From Cellulomonas phragmiteti (lineage in GTDB: Bacteria; Actinomycetota; Actinomycetes; Actinomycetales; Cellulomonadaceae), in the NCBI RefSeq assembly GCF_016862775.1, contig NZ_BONP01000002.1, positions 124,001 through 188,000 on the forward strand: 64,000 nucleotides of DNA. The letters run 5' to 3'. Shown one piece after another: positions 44,873-53,348 of this stretch. The notes beneath the pieces were generated by a model. That model had not been told where the DNA came from. It did not search any database and was given only the letters and a program-made list of their open reading frames with translations. The number at the start of each line of letters is the position of its first letter. Position 1 is the first letter of the stretch. Position numbers and translations under genes: made by a program.

Positions 44873-45487
44873 GTGGAACGACTCCCAGGGCTGCTCTGCG
44901 GCGAGCCCGTGTACTGGATCGAGCACGTGACGGCCCTCGGTGACGGGAGGATGCGCACGACGCTGGGGTTCTCGGACACCGCCGCCCACCCCTACGAGGG
45001 GCTCGTCGCCGGCACCATCGCGCTGCTGGAGCGCGTCCGGGGTGTCGAGGAGGTGATCCACGAGGACCGCGAGGTGGTGCTCGTGGTGACCCGGGGGGTG
45101 GCTGTCGAGTGGATCGGCGAGATCGTCGACAGGTACTGGTACGAGCACCTGCCGACCACCCCGATCGACCCGGCCTTCGGGATCACCCCGGCCGACGTGC
45201 TCCCCCGGCCGTGGCCGCCCAAGCCGCCGCGGCCGCAGGGCGCGGCACCCGTCCCGGAGATCGAGGCCGGGCGGCCGACGCTGCGCGACCTGCGTCAGGT
45301 GGCGGTGCTCCCGCCGTCGCGGCGGCGCATGTGGACGTACCTGGTGTGCGGCGCCGGCGCGCTGATCGGTGCCGCCGTGCTGGCCACGACCCCGGGGGGC
45401 AGCTCCGGCGCGCTCCTGCTCGTCATCGGGACGTTCAACCTGGTCGTCGGTACCCGCATCGCGATGAGGCGCAGGCAGGCCGCCTGA
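44873..45487 (+). CDS. Hypothetical protein with two C-terminal membrane helices
   Basis: A 204-residue protein. The first 110 residues are a soluble alpha/beta region (GLVAGTIALLERVRGVEEVIHEDREVVLVV), then a proline-rich linker (PRPWPPKPPRP), then two membrane helices near residues 153-196 ending in a basic tail. No family recognised. GTG start, no clear ribosome-binding site. It follows the ABC remnant. Confidence 0.65.
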   Translation: MERLPGLLCGEPVYWIEHVTALGDGRMRTTLGFSDTAAHPYEGLVAGTIALLERVRGVEEVIHEDREVVLVVTRGVAVEWIGEIVDRYWYEHLPTTPIDPAFGITPADVLPRPWPPKPPRPQGAAPVPEIEAGRPTLRDLRQVAVLPPSRRRMWTYLVCGAGALIGAAVLATTPGGSSGALLLVIGTFNLVVGTRIAMRRRQAA

Positions 45488-45547
45488 GCCTGCCGGGACG
45501 TCGGGCAGCGGTTGAGACGAAGCGGTGCGGGATGGGACGCTCCCGCC

Positions 45548-45937
45548 ATGAGCTTCGACGTGTTCGTGCAGCGCATGGTCCAGGGCGAGCTCGCGACCGC
45601 GGACAGCGACGTGCTCCGCGAGCTCATCGCCCCGCACGTGGCGAGCACCGATCCTGCGAGCGACCTCGCCCAGCTGCGTTTCGACGACGGGACGGCGGAC
45701 CTGTACGGGTTCGGGGAGCCGGGCGCGGGCTTCATGGTCAACCACGTGACCGGCCGGCAGGCCTGGGACCTCGTGGCCGCGATCGCCGCGCGCGCGGACA
45801 TGACGCTCATGGCCCCCGGTGTGCCGCCGCTGATCGCCAGCGAGTCGACGCGCGCGCACCTGCCCGACGGGCTGGGCGACGACGCGGTCGTCGTGACGTC
45901 GGGCGCCGACATCATCCGCGCGTTCTCCGACGCCTGA
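45548..45937 (+). CDS. Hypothetical small soluble protein
   Basis: A 129-residue acidic alpha/beta protein (SFDVFVQRMVQGELATADSD start; FGEPGAGFMVNHVTGRQAWDLVAAIA centre). The pattern is like small actinobacterial proteins of unknown function; no motif recognised. The ATG is the first within the coding pattern. Confidence 0.7.
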   Translation: MSFDVFVQRMVQGELATADSDVLRELIAPHVASTDPASDLAQLRFDDGTADLYGFGEPGAGFMVNHVTGRQAWDLVAAIAARADMTLMAPGVPPLIASESTRAHLPDGLGDDAVVVTSGADIIRAFSDA

Positions 45938-45990
45938 CGCGTCGGGCGTCCCTCTTCCACCGCGGCCGAGTCCCGAGTAGGTTCGACGCA

Positions 45991-46020
45991 CTCGCGATAG
46001 AGAACGTTTGCCATCGCGAG
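45991..46020. promoter_or_regulatory. 30-bp dyad upstream of the GH10 xylanase
   Basis: CTCGCGAT (45991-45998) and ATCGCGAG (46013-46020) are perfect inverted arms, and the inner AACGTT shares the same centre of symmetry. It lies 43 bases before the xylanase ATG, where an operator would overlap the promoter. Confidence 0.6.
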
Positions 46021-46063
46021 CCCCGGCGCACCGTCGCGTCGGGGAGGCTCCTGGAGGGATCCC

Positions 46064-48427
46064 ATGTCGAGCTCGCGACCCCACGCCGTCACGACCCCAG
46101 GGACGAGGAGGGCGGCCCGGCCCGCGCTCGCCACGCTCCTCGCCGCGCTGCTGACCGCCACCGCCCTGGCTCCCGCCGCACCGGCGCTCGCGGCCACCGA
46201 GCCCGCGCTGCCGGCGCCCGGCCGGACGTTCGAGCACTACCCGCCGATGAAGGACGTCTACCAGGACTACTTCTCGTTCGGCATCTTCGGCGCCGGCGAG
46301 CCCGAGGGCCTGGTCCACAACTACGCCTCCTACACGCCGGGCAACGAGATGAAGCCCGAGAGCACCCAGCGGGACAAGGGCGTGTTCACGTTCGAGCCGG
46401 CGGAGGCGGCGATCGCCCGGTACACGTCGCGCAACCCCGACCTGGCGCTGTACGGGCACACCCTGGCGTGGCACTCGCAGACACCGACGTGGATGTGGGA
46501 CGCGCCCCCGGCCCGGTTCGACCAGCCGGGCACCTTCGACCGCGCGGTCGCCCAGGAGAACCTCGACACGCACATCGAGACGGTCCTGGAGTACTTCGGC
46601 CCCCGCCTCGTCGCGATCGACGTGGTGAACGAGGCCGTGGGCGTCGCCGACCCGGACGACTGGCGGGCGTCCCTGGCCAAGGGTGAGGGCTGGTACCAGG
46701 CGCTCGGCGCCGAGTGGGTGGAGCTCGCCTTCCTCAAGGCCGCCGAGGTGGTCGACGCTCACGGCTGGGACGTCAAGCTCGTCTACAACGACTTCTCGCT
46801 GGACAACCCCGCCAAGGCGCGCGTGGTCTACGAGATGGTCAAGGACATCAACGAGCGCTACGCCGACGCCCGGCCGGGCGGCACGCCGCTGATCGAGGTC
46901 ATCGGCATGCAGGGGCACTACAACCTGGCGACGGACGTCGAGGCCGTCCGGGCGAACGTCGCGCTGTTCGCGTCGCTGGGGAACGTCGAGGTCAACGTCA
47001 CCGAGATGGACATCGCCCTGCCGCCGGGCGAGCTGACGCCGGAGAACGAGAACAACCAGGGCATGAAGTACGCCGAGCTGTTCTCGATCTACCGGGACTT
47101 CGCCGCAGGACCCGCCAACACGTCGGGCAACCCGCGGGTCATCACCGCGGTGAAGCTCGCGGGCGTCCGCGACGTGCTCACCGGGTGGAAGGGCGGGGAG
47201 TTCGCGATGCCGTACGACTACGACGGCAACGCCAAGCTCGCACTGCTCGGCATCCTGTACCCGACGCAGTTCCTCGCGACGTACGAGTACATCGACACCT
47301 CGGGCGGCGGCGAGCGCCCCCCGGTCCCGGGCGTCCACGTCTTCGACACCTCGGCGGGCGACGCCTGGAGCGGCGCGAACATCGTCCTGGGTGACGACCC
47401 GTCGGTGTGGCCGTGGTCGACGACGGACGACGGCCAGGTCGCGTTCCGCCCCGAGGCGGGCACGACCTACCGCGTCACGGTGAACTACACGGCCAAGGGG
47501 ACCACGGCGATCCGGGTCCGGTGGGTGCGGGACAACACCAACGGCGGCTACACGAGCGGCGACCAGGGGGTCATCAACGACCACCAGTACTCCGCCGGTC
47601 AGGTCGCCACGCACATCCCCGCGTACTTCAACAGCGGCATGGTCAACATGGGCAGCTACGACCTGGTCACCGAGATCCGGCTCGACGGGTCGCAGCCCGC
47701 CGAGGGGCTCATCGGCAACATCGCCGTCCGCGGCGGTGGGGGCGGCAACGCGTTCTCGATCAACACGATCACCGTGGAGGAGCTCACCGACGCGGGCGAC
47801 GAGGTCCTGGTGACGTGGCCGAGCCAGGTCGTCGTGCCGCCGGCCACGGCGCCGGCCGCCCCGACGGAGGTGCTGGCCACCGCCGCGTCCGGCTCGGCGA
47901 CGGTGTCGTGGACCCCGCCGGCCGACGACGGGGGCAGCCCGGTGACCGGGACGACCGTCACCGCGTCGCCGGGCGGCGCGACGTGCGTGAGCGAGACCTC
48001 GTCGTGCGTCGTCACCGGCCTGACCAACGGCCGGGCGTACACGTTCACGGTGGTCGCGAGCAACGCCGCCGGCGACTCGGAGGCGTCCGCGCCGTCGGCA
48101 CCGGTGACGCCGTCGGCCCTGCCGGGAGGGCCGAGCACGGTCGCGCTCAGCGTGTCGGCGCAGGCGCAGTGCGTCGCGGGTCGCCCGCAGCTCACCGTGC
48201 AGGTGCGCAACACCGAGCGCGTGCCGGTCCTGGTCGCCGCGACGACCCCGTGGCGGTCGGCCACGGCACGCGTCCTGCTGCCCGGGGCGTCGTTCCGCCA
48301 CACGTGGACCGCGCCCTCGGCGGACCTCCCCGCCGGCCACGTGACCGTCACGGGCGTCAAGGTCGCGTCCTGGCAGGTCGCCGGCACGACGTACGAGGCG
48401 GGGCACACGGGCGCCGCCTGCAGCTGA
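46064..48427 (+). CDS. Secreted multi-domain GH10 endo-xylanase
   Basis: A 787-residue protein. A signal peptide ends at about residue 44 (ALAATEP). The GH10 barrel spans about 50-410, with GHTLAWHSQTPTWM, acid/base glutamate in DVVNEAVG and nucleophile in VNVTEMDIAL. A beta-sandwich domain (about 425-585; VFDTSAGDAWSGANIVLGDD) looks like a carbohydrate-binding module of CBM4/9 type. A fibronectin type III domain (about 600-680) and a final beta domain with two cysteines follow. GGAGGGA lies about 6 bases before the ATG. It should cut insoluble xylan outside the cell and act with the GH30 and the other GH10. Confidence 0.94.
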   Translation: MSSSRPHAVTTPGTRRAARPALATLLAALLTATALAPAAPALAATEPALPAPGRTFEHYPPMKDVYQDYFSFGIFGAGEPEGLVHNYASYTPGNEMKPESTQRDKGVFTFEPAEAAIARYTSRNPDLALYGHTLAWHSQTPTWMWDAPPARFDQPGTFDRAVAQENLDTHIETVLEYFGPRLVAIDVVNEAVGVADPDDWRASLAKGEGWYQALGAEWVELAFLKAAEVVDAHGWDVKLVYNDFSLDNPAKARVVYEMVKDINERYADARPGGTPLIEVIGMQGHYNLATDVEAVRANVALFASLGNVEVNVTEMDIALPPGELTPENENNQGMKYAELFSIYRDFAAGPANTSGNPRVITAVKLAGVRDVLTGWKGGEFAMPYDYDGNAKLALLGILYPTQFLATYEYIDTSGGGERPPVPGVHVFDTSAGDAWSGANIVLGDDPSVWPWSTTDDGQVAFRPEAGTTYRVTVNYTAKGTTAIRVRWVRDNTNGGYTSGDQGVINDHQYSAGQVATHIPAYFNSGMVNMGSYDLVTEIRLDGSQPAEGLIGNIAVRGGGGGNAFSINTITVEELTDAGDEVLVTWPSQVVVPPATAPAAPTEVLATAASGSATVSWTPPADDGGSPVTGTTVTASPGGATCVSETSSCVVTGLTNGRAYTFTVVASNAAGDSEASAPSAPVTPSALPGGPSTVALSVSAQAQCVAGRPQLTVQVRNTERVPVLVAATTPWRSATARVLLPGASFRHTWTAPSADLPAGHVTVTGVKVASWQVAGTTYEAGHTGAACS

Positions 48428-48441
48428 GTCGGGCCGGAGCA

Positions 48442-48484
48442 CGCGGGCGGAGCGGTGTCCCCGGTGGGCAGCGCTCCGCCCGCG
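48442..48484 (+). terminator. 13-bp-arm hairpin after the xylanase
   Basis: CGCGGGCGGAGCG pairs perfectly with CGCTCCGCCCGCG across a 17-base loop, 14 bases after the xylanase stop. No T-tract. Confidence 0.65.
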
Positions 48485-48522
48485 GGCGTGTCGCGCGCGT
48501 GCTCGGCTGCGGCGCGCGCGCG

Positions 48523-49050
48523 TCAGGCGTCGTCGCCCGTGCACGCCTCGGGGGGGTCGGCGGCGATCGCGGCGTTGACCGCCCGTGAGGCGTCGGCCAG
48601 GGCGTCGAGCTGCTCGGGGGTCAGGGCGTCCACGACGAGGCGACGCACCTCGCGGACGTGACCGGGGGCGATCGCCTCGAGCCGCGCGAGGCCGGCGTCG
48701 GTGAGCGTGGCCTCGATGCGCCGGACGCTGCCCTCGCTGCAGGCGGCCCGCGTGACGTAGCCGGCCCGCTCCATGCGGGTGAGCGCGTGCGAGAGCCGCG
48801 AGAGCGAGCCGCGCGCGAGAGCGGCGAGGTCGCTGAGCACGAGGGTGCGCGCCGGGGCCTCGGAGAGCCCGGCGAGCACGTGGTACTCGAAGGCGTTGAC
48901 CCCGGCGTCCCGGCGGAGCTGGGCGTCCAGGGCGGCCGGCAGGGTCGTGGCGAGGGTGGCGATCGCGCGCCAGCACTCCTGCTCCCGCTCGGAGAGCCAC
49001 GGCACCGCGTCGTCGGCCTCGCGGGCGTTGTCGGACGTCACAGTGAGCAT
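48523..49050 (-). CDS. MarR-family repressor controlling azoreductase
   Basis: A 175-residue winged-helix regulator: LSDLAALARGSLSRLSHALTRMERAGYVTRAACSEGSVRRIEATLTDAGLARLE is the MarR recognition helix and wing. It has three cysteines (QECWRA, AACSEG, EACTGD), which may allow redox sensing, as with other quinone-sensing regulators of azoreductases. Divergent from azoR-like gene; two perfect palindromes lie between the starts. Confidence 0.93.
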   Translation of the reverse strand: MLTVTSDNAREADDAVPWLSEREQECWRAIATLATTLPAALDAQLRRDAGVNAFEYHVLAGLSEAPARTLVLSDLAALARGSLSRLSHALTRMERAGYVTRAACSEGSVRRIEATLTDAGLARLEAIAPGHVREVRRLVVDALTPEQLDALADASRAVNAAIAADPPEACTGDDA

Positions 49051-49060
49051 CGTACCCGCC

Positions 49061-49112
49061 GACTTGAACCTTCAAGTCGAAGGGTCTACTGTCCGACTTG
49101 AAGGTTCAAGTC
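49061..49112. promoter_or_regulatory. Two perfect MarR operators
   Basis: GACTTGAACCTTCAAGTC (49061-49078) and GACTTGAAGGTTCAAGTC (49095-49112) are both perfect 18-bp palindromes; they differ only in the central CC/GG. Centre-to-centre distance is 34 bp. They fill the space between the MarR and azoreductase starts. Confidence 0.92.
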
Positions 49113-49134
49113 CTACCCACCCGGGAGTCCCACC

Positions 49135-49776
49135 ATGACCGTCCTCCGCGTCGACGCCACCATCCAGGGCGACCGCTCCGCGAGCAGCGAGCTCGCCGAC
49201 GTCGTGCTCGACCACCTGGTCGCCGCCCACCCGGACGCCCCCGTGGTGCGCCGCCACCTGGGCCGGGACCCGCTGCCCGCCGACGCGTGGGCCGCCGCCG
49301 TCGCGGCCGGCGCCACCCCGGAGGCCGAGCGCACGGACCTGCAGCGCCAGGGCCTGGCGACCGCCCACCAGGTCGCCGGCGAGCTGCAGGAGGCGTCGAG
49401 CGTGGTGCTCGCCATGCCGCTGTACAACTGGGGCGTCTCCCAGCACGTCAAGACGTGGGTCGACCTCGCGATCGCCGGCGCCCCCTACGGCGCCCGGCTG
49501 CTCGAGGGCACCCCCACGGTGCTGGTCACCACGCGCGGCGGCGCGTACGGCGAGGGCACGCCGCGCCACGGCTGGGACCACAACACCGACTACCTGCGCC
49601 GCGTGCTCGCCGAGGTGTGGGGCGCCGACCTCACGGTGATCGAGCGCGAGCTGACCCTCGCCGGGGTGAACCCGGCCATGGACGCGTTCATCGAGGCGGG
49701 CGCCCTGCTGCACAAGCAGGCACGGGAGGCCGCCGCGGAGGCGGGCGCCGCGCTCGCGGCACGCCGCGCCGCCTGA
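49135..49776 (+). CDS. azoR: FMN-dependent NADH-azoreductase-like flavoprotein
   Basis: A 213-residue flavodoxin-fold enzyme. AMPLYNWGVSQHVKTWVDL is the azoreductase version of the FMN-binding loop (MYNF-IP--LK-W-D), and TRGGAYGEG the second flavin contact. It would reduce quinones or azo dyes two electrons at a time with NADH, protecting from electrophiles. The divergent MarR and twin operators suggest induction by quinones or dyes. GGGAG precedes the ATG. Confidence 0.85.
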   Translation: MTVLRVDATIQGDRSASSELADVVLDHLVAAHPDAPVVRRHLGRDPLPADAWAAAVAAGATPEAERTDLQRQGLATAHQVAGELQEASSVVLAMPLYNWGVSQHVKTWVDLAIAGAPYGARLLEGTPTVLVTTRGGAYGEGTPRHGWDHNTDYLRRVLAEVWGADLTVIERELTLAGVNPAMDAFIEAGALLHKQAREAAAEAGAALAARRAA

Positions 49777-49800
49777 CGGCCCGGCTGCCACCATGGGGTC

Positions 49801-50568
49801 ATGACGACGTACTCGGGTACGCGGGAGTTCGAGGGCGCGACCTTCGTCCGGGCGAGCTTCAAGGGCGCGACCCTGCGGTTCTCGGACGTCAGCGGCGTGA
49901 CCATGCGCGGCGTCGACGTCGACGGGCTCGACATCGACAGCCACGACCTGTTCTTCGGCAGCCTGGTCGTCAACGGTGTCGACGTGGTCCCGCTCGTCGA
50001 CGCCGAGCTCAACCGGCAGTTCCCCGGCCGTGAGCTGCAGAAGGCGCAGACGCCCGAGGGCCTGCGCGACGGGTGGGTGGCCGTGCAAGACGCGTGGCGC
50101 ACGACGGTGGCGGACACGCCACCCGCGCTCGTCGACGCGCACGTCGAGGACGAGTGGTCGCTGGCTCAGACTCTGCGGCACCTCGTCCTGGCGACCGACG
50201 CCTGGCTCGGCGCCGCGATCCTGCGGACACCGCAGCCGTTCCACGAGATCGGCCAGATGTTCACCGGCGCCGAGTCCACGGGCTTCGACATGTCGATCTT
50301 CCGCACCGACACGCCGGGCTTCGACGAGGTCCTCACGGTGCGCGCGCAGCGGCAGCAGATGGTCACCGACTTCCTCGCCTCCGCGACCCCGGAGCTGCTC
50401 GCGGAGGAGCGGGACGACCCGTGGGGCGGTGACTGGCACCCCAGCGTCGGCGACTGCGTCCGGGTGATCCTCGAGGAGGAGTGGGCGCACCTACGGTACG
50501 TGCGCCGGGACCTGGCGCTGCTGCGGGCGGGCGCGAGCGAGGCGCCTGCGCCGGGTGCCGACGGCTGA
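49801..50568 (+). CDS. Pentapeptide-like segment plus DinB/DUF664 domain protein
   Basis: A 255-residue protein. Residues about 8-50 carry a short pentapeptide-like run (EFEGATFVRASFKGATLRFSD). Residues about 75-240 form a DinB-like four-helix bundle: DEWSLAQTLRHLVLATDAWLGAAIL, then WGGDWHPSVGDCVRVILEEEWAHLRYVRRDL, with histidines in the metal-binding positions of thiol-transferase-like DinB proteins. Function of this fused family is unknown. It begins 25 bases after azoR and may be cotranscribed. Confidence 0.8.
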   Translation: MTTYSGTREFEGATFVRASFKGATLRFSDVSGVTMRGVDVDGLDIDSHDLFFGSLVVNGVDVVPLVDAELNRQFPGRELQKAQTPEGLRDGWVAVQDAWRTTVADTPPALVDAHVEDEWSLAQTLRHLVLATDAWLGAAILRTPQPFHEIGQMFTGAESTGFDMSIFRTDTPGFDEVLTVRAQRQQMVTDFLASATPELLAEERDDPWGGDWHPSVGDCVRVILEEEWAHLRYVRRDLALLRAGASEAPAPGADG

Positions 50569-50576
50569 CGCGCGGC

Positions 50577-51281
50577 GTGGGTGACTCGCCACGCCTCGGG
50601 TTCCGCGGGGTGCTGCTCGACTGGCGGGGCACGCTGGTCGTCGCGCCGACGTACCGGTGGCTGGCGCGGACGGCGCTGGAGAACCTGGGCCGCGACGCGT
50701 CGTCCGGGGTGGTCGAGACGGTGCTCGACCGGCTGCGCTCCGCGGACTCCTCCCGCGTCGACTCCTCCGCGATCGACACCGACGTCGCCGAGCACCGGGC
50801 CGCCTACCTCGCGTGGTTCGCCGCGGCCGGCCTGGACGACGAGCTGGCCGCCGCGCTGTACGCCGCGGAGTCCGACGCCGGCCGCAACCCGTTCGCCACC
50901 GACGTCGGCGACCTGCTGCTCGCGCTCACGTCCGCGGGCGTGCGCATCGGGGTCGTCAGCGACATCCACGTCGACCTGCGGCCCGTGTTCGCCGCGAACT
51001 CCGTCGGGGACGAACGGACGTGGGCCGACCTGATCGACGTGTGGGCGCTGTCGTACGAGCTCGGCGTGGCCAAACCCGACCCGGCGATCTTCCGGTTCGC
51101 GCTCGACCGACTGGGGATGCCTGCGCAGGACGTGCTCATGGTGGGCGACCGGGGTGCCTGGGACGGGGCTGCGGCGGCGATCGGGATCACCACGCTGGTG
51201 CTGCCGCCGCTGACGGACGCTCGTGAGGCGCGGCTGCATCGCGTGCTCGACCTGGTGCTGCCGGGGCGAGCTGGTGCGTGA
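50577..51281 (+). CDS. HAD-superfamily hydrolase
   Basis: A 234-residue phosphatase-like protein. Motif I reads GVLLDWRGTLVV: the nucleophile aspartate is present but the usual second aspartate is arginine. Motif II is GVVSDIH, motif III the lysine in LGVAKPDPAIF and motif IV MVGDRGAWDG. Such DWRGT/DWGGT variants occur and may have altered activity. It begins 8 bases after the DinB gene. GTG start, weak ribosome-binding site. Confidence 0.8.
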   Translation: MGDSPRLGFRGVLLDWRGTLVVAPTYRWLARTALENLGRDASSGVVETVLDRLRSADSSRVDSSAIDTDVAEHRAAYLAWFAAAGLDDELAAALYAAESDAGRNPFATDVGDLLLALTSAGVRIGVVSDIHVDLRPVFAANSVGDERTWADLIDVWALSYELGVAKPDPAIFRFALDRLGMPAQDVLMVGDRGAWDGAAAAIGITTLVLPPLTDAREARLHRVLDLVLPGRAGA

Positions 51282-51284
51282 GCC

Positions 51285-51650
51285 TCAGCGGATCTGCTGC
51301 ACGCCGGAGGCGTCACCCCACGCGGCGTCGGCGGTGATCGCGTCGACACCGAGCCGATCGGCCAGCGCCAGGCAGAACCGGTCCCCGAGCGACAACCCCT
51401 CCCCCGGACGCCAGCGTGCGGCGGCCCCGTCGGCGTCCTCGATCGTTGCTGGGTGGACCGCCAGCCCGAACGAGAGGAGCGTCTGAGCAACGAGGGGCCA
51501 GCTCGCACCGCGCGCACGGGTCTTCTGGGCAACCTCGGACCAGTTGACCGCGCTCATGTGGGCGCCGGCCTCCAAGTGCTCGCGGACGACCTGGGCACCG
51601 GGTTCGCGCTGGAGGAACGCCAGCACGGCGGAGGCGTCCAGGACACTCAC
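51285..51650 (-). CDS. vapC: VapC-family PIN-domain toxin
   Basis: A 121-residue PIN ribonuclease. The acidic residues are in place: SVLDASAVLAFL (D), NWSEVAQK (E), LSLGDRFCLALA (D) and AITADAAW (D). VapC toxins cut tRNA or rRNA and stop growth when free of antitoxin. The GTG overlaps the antitoxin stop (GTGA), so toxin follows antitoxin as usual. Confidence 0.92.
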   Translation of the reverse strand: MSVLDASAVLAFLQREPGAQVVREHLEAGAHMSAVNWSEVAQKTRARGASWPLVAQTLLSFGLAVHPATIEDADGAAARWRPGEGLSLGDRFCLALADRLGVDAITADAAWGDASGVQQIR

Positions 51651-51889
51651 CCGCCGTCCTCCACGGCGGCAGCCCGACGTTCGGCGACGAGCTCGGCCAC
51701 CAGGCTCGGCCCGGCGAGCTGGGTGTGGATCTGCTCCAGGGCCTGCTCGCGCGTCATCATGACGACGCCGGCAGGTGTCTCCACGAGGATGAGGGTGTCG
51801 CCTGCACCGATGCCGACGTGCTCGCGCAGCTCCATGGGGACGACCAGGCGACCCCGGTCTCCCATCGTGACGGTGTACGTCCCACTCAT
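51647..51889 (-). CDS. vapB: AbrB/SpoVT-fold VapB antitoxin
   Basis: An 80-residue protein with an N-terminal swapped-hairpin DNA-binding fold: TYTVTMGDRGRLVVPMELREHVGIGAGDTLILVE. The C-terminal half would wrap the toxin. No ribosome-binding site is visible, so it may be leaderless. Pairs with the overlapping VapC. Confidence 0.9.
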   Translation of the reverse strand: MSGTYTVTMGDRGRLVVPMELREHVGIGAGDTLILVETPAGVVMMTREQALEQIHTQLAGPSLVAELVAERRAAAVEDGG

Positions 51890-52273
51890 GAGGGGACGAT
51901 ACCACTGACGTCGCTCGCGCACGCTCTCCGCGGTGAGGACCTGACGGTCGCGCGCCTCGCGATGCTGGACCGCGTGCGTGCGTCCGCCACTCCGGTCGGC
52001 CTGCTCGAGCTGGCTGGGCGCTGACATCGTCGTCGGATTCCTCCGCACCCGGAAGACGGTCGACTCAGCACCGAGTGGGTGGGGCGCCCGAGACGGCATC
52101 AACGCCGACACGGGGTCGCTCCGCGTCCGCCGGTGTCCGTCCATGTCCTTGCCAGGCCGTCCACGTCCTGAGACATGTCGCTGACCACACGCTGACCACA
52201 GCCCCACAAGTGGGACAGAGCCCCTGCCGCGGCCGCGGCGCCGATAGAGCCCCTGAACTGCACAAACACTCTG
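51890..52273. other. Unassigned stretch between VapB and tRNA-Arg
   Basis: No gene is supported. The plus frame ending LTVARLAMLDRVRASATPVGLLELAGR looks coding in composition but has no good start or family. Short direct repeats are visible next to the tRNA: gctgaccaca twice near 52185-52199 and agagcccctg twice near 52217-52255. These could be scars of past insertion at the tRNA, but no integrase was found. Confidence 0.5.
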
Positions 52274-52346
52274 TGCGCCTGGGCAGATTCGAACTGCCGA
52301 CACCCGCTTTAGGAGAGCGGTGCTCTATCCCCTGAGCTACAGGCGC
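52274..52346 (-). tRNA. tRNA-Arg (anticodon CCT)
   Basis: On the minus strand a full cloverleaf is seen: 7-bp acceptor GCGCCTG/CAGGCGC, D-loop AGCTCAGGGGATAGAGC, anticodon stem CCGCT/AGCGG around loop CTCCTAA (anticodon CCT, codon AGG), and T-arm GGCAGTTCGAATCTGCC. Length 73 with an A discriminator; CCA is not encoded. AGG is a rare codon in such high-GC genomes. Confidence 0.97.
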
Positions 52347-52505
52347 GCGCGGCCGGTCGGACTCGCGATCGAGAACCCAGGCGCAGACGCCATTGCGGGT
52401 CCCGACCACGGTGCTGACCGCCCCGTGCGACATCGGCCAAGGCTCGAGAGCCCTCATCGATGCGGGTCCAGGGTAGCGGGATGCGGCCGCCGATCCGGCG
52501 CAGGC

Positions 52506-53231
52506 TCAGCGAGCTCGTCCGGCGCCGACCTCGACAGGATCGGCCGCGGGTCGCGCGTGAGCGTCCGCGATCTCCGGACGGGGCCTCGGGGACACCTTCC
52601 ACACCAGCACCCCCGCGACCACCAGCGGGACCGCGATCCCCGCCTCCGACCACGGCGCCGTGTCGTGCGAGACGTACCCGGCCACCATGAGCCCCAGCAG
52701 CCAGGCCGGGACGGGGGTCGATGCGATCAGCGCGCCCGCGAGCGCCGTCGTCCACACCGTGCGTGGCCGGTCAGGTCTGCCCCGGGTCACCATCCACGCG
52801 ATGAGCAGCGCGGGCACGCCAACCCCCCAGACGAGCCCTGCGGCCAGACCGGCCCACGCCGGTTGGGCGCTCCCGGCAACGCCGGACGCCCAGGTCTGAG
52901 CACCGGGCACCGCCACGGCCGCAGCGACCACCACGGCGATCGGCACCCGGGACCAGTGCGTCCGCATCAGGAGGAACGGCAGCACCGCGGCGGCCCCCGC
53001 CAGGAGGAGCATCGCGACGCCGGCGTACTGGGCGGCGTTGCCCACCGGCGTCCACGGGTCGGAGGGGACGAGGTAGTCGAACTGGTGGTCCTGCAGCCGC
53101 AGGCACTCCTCGGAGTCGAAGCTCCCCCGTGGACACGCGGGCCACCACCGCTGCGCAGCCGCAGCGACGAACAGCGTCGCGGACGCGAGCAGCAACAGAG
53201 ACGCGACCGCTCTCGTCACCGCACGGGCCAT
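52506..53231 (-). CDS. Hypothetical membrane protein
   Basis: A 241-residue protein with five or six hydrophobic helices (first at about 8-26, MARAVTRAVASLLLLASATL start). A short external loop has two cysteines (ACPRGSFDSEECLRL). The C-terminal tail is charged. No family recognised. Confidence 0.7.
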   Translation of the reverse strand: MARAVTRAVASLLLLASATLFVAAAAQRWWPACPRGSFDSEECLRLQDHQFDYLVPSDPWTPVGNAAQYAGVAMLLLAGAAAVLPFLLMRTHWSRVPIAVVVAAAVAVPGAQTWASGVAGSAQPAWAGLAAGLVWGVGVPALLIAWMVTRGRPDRPRTVWTTALAGALIASTPVPAWLLGLMVAGYVSHDTAPWSEAGIAVPLVVAGVLVWKVSPRPRPEIADAHARPAADPVEVGAGRAR

Positions 53232-53348
53232 ATCAGGAGTAAAGCCCAGACCGACCACCCTGACCAGACCCGGTCGCGCGCCCCGCGGGCCAGCGCGGCG
53301 GGCGCCACGATCCCCGTCCGCACGACCCAGCAGTGGCACGATCGGCAC

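Noticed and set aside
44657..49075. A 1472-codon open frame on the minus strand across several plus-strand genes
   Set aside because: It spans the GH10 xylanase and intergenic regions; Arg/Val/Asp-rich composition typical of antisense shadows, no domains.
49061..49112. Terminator hairpins between MarR and azoreductase
   Set aside because: They are AT-rich for this genome, upstream of both genes and form two matching 18-bp palindromes, which fits operators, not terminators.
51725..52024. 99-codon plus-strand ORF ending ...VGLLELAGR
   Set aside because: Overlaps VapB antisense for most of its length; only the last part lies in free sequence and no family is evident.
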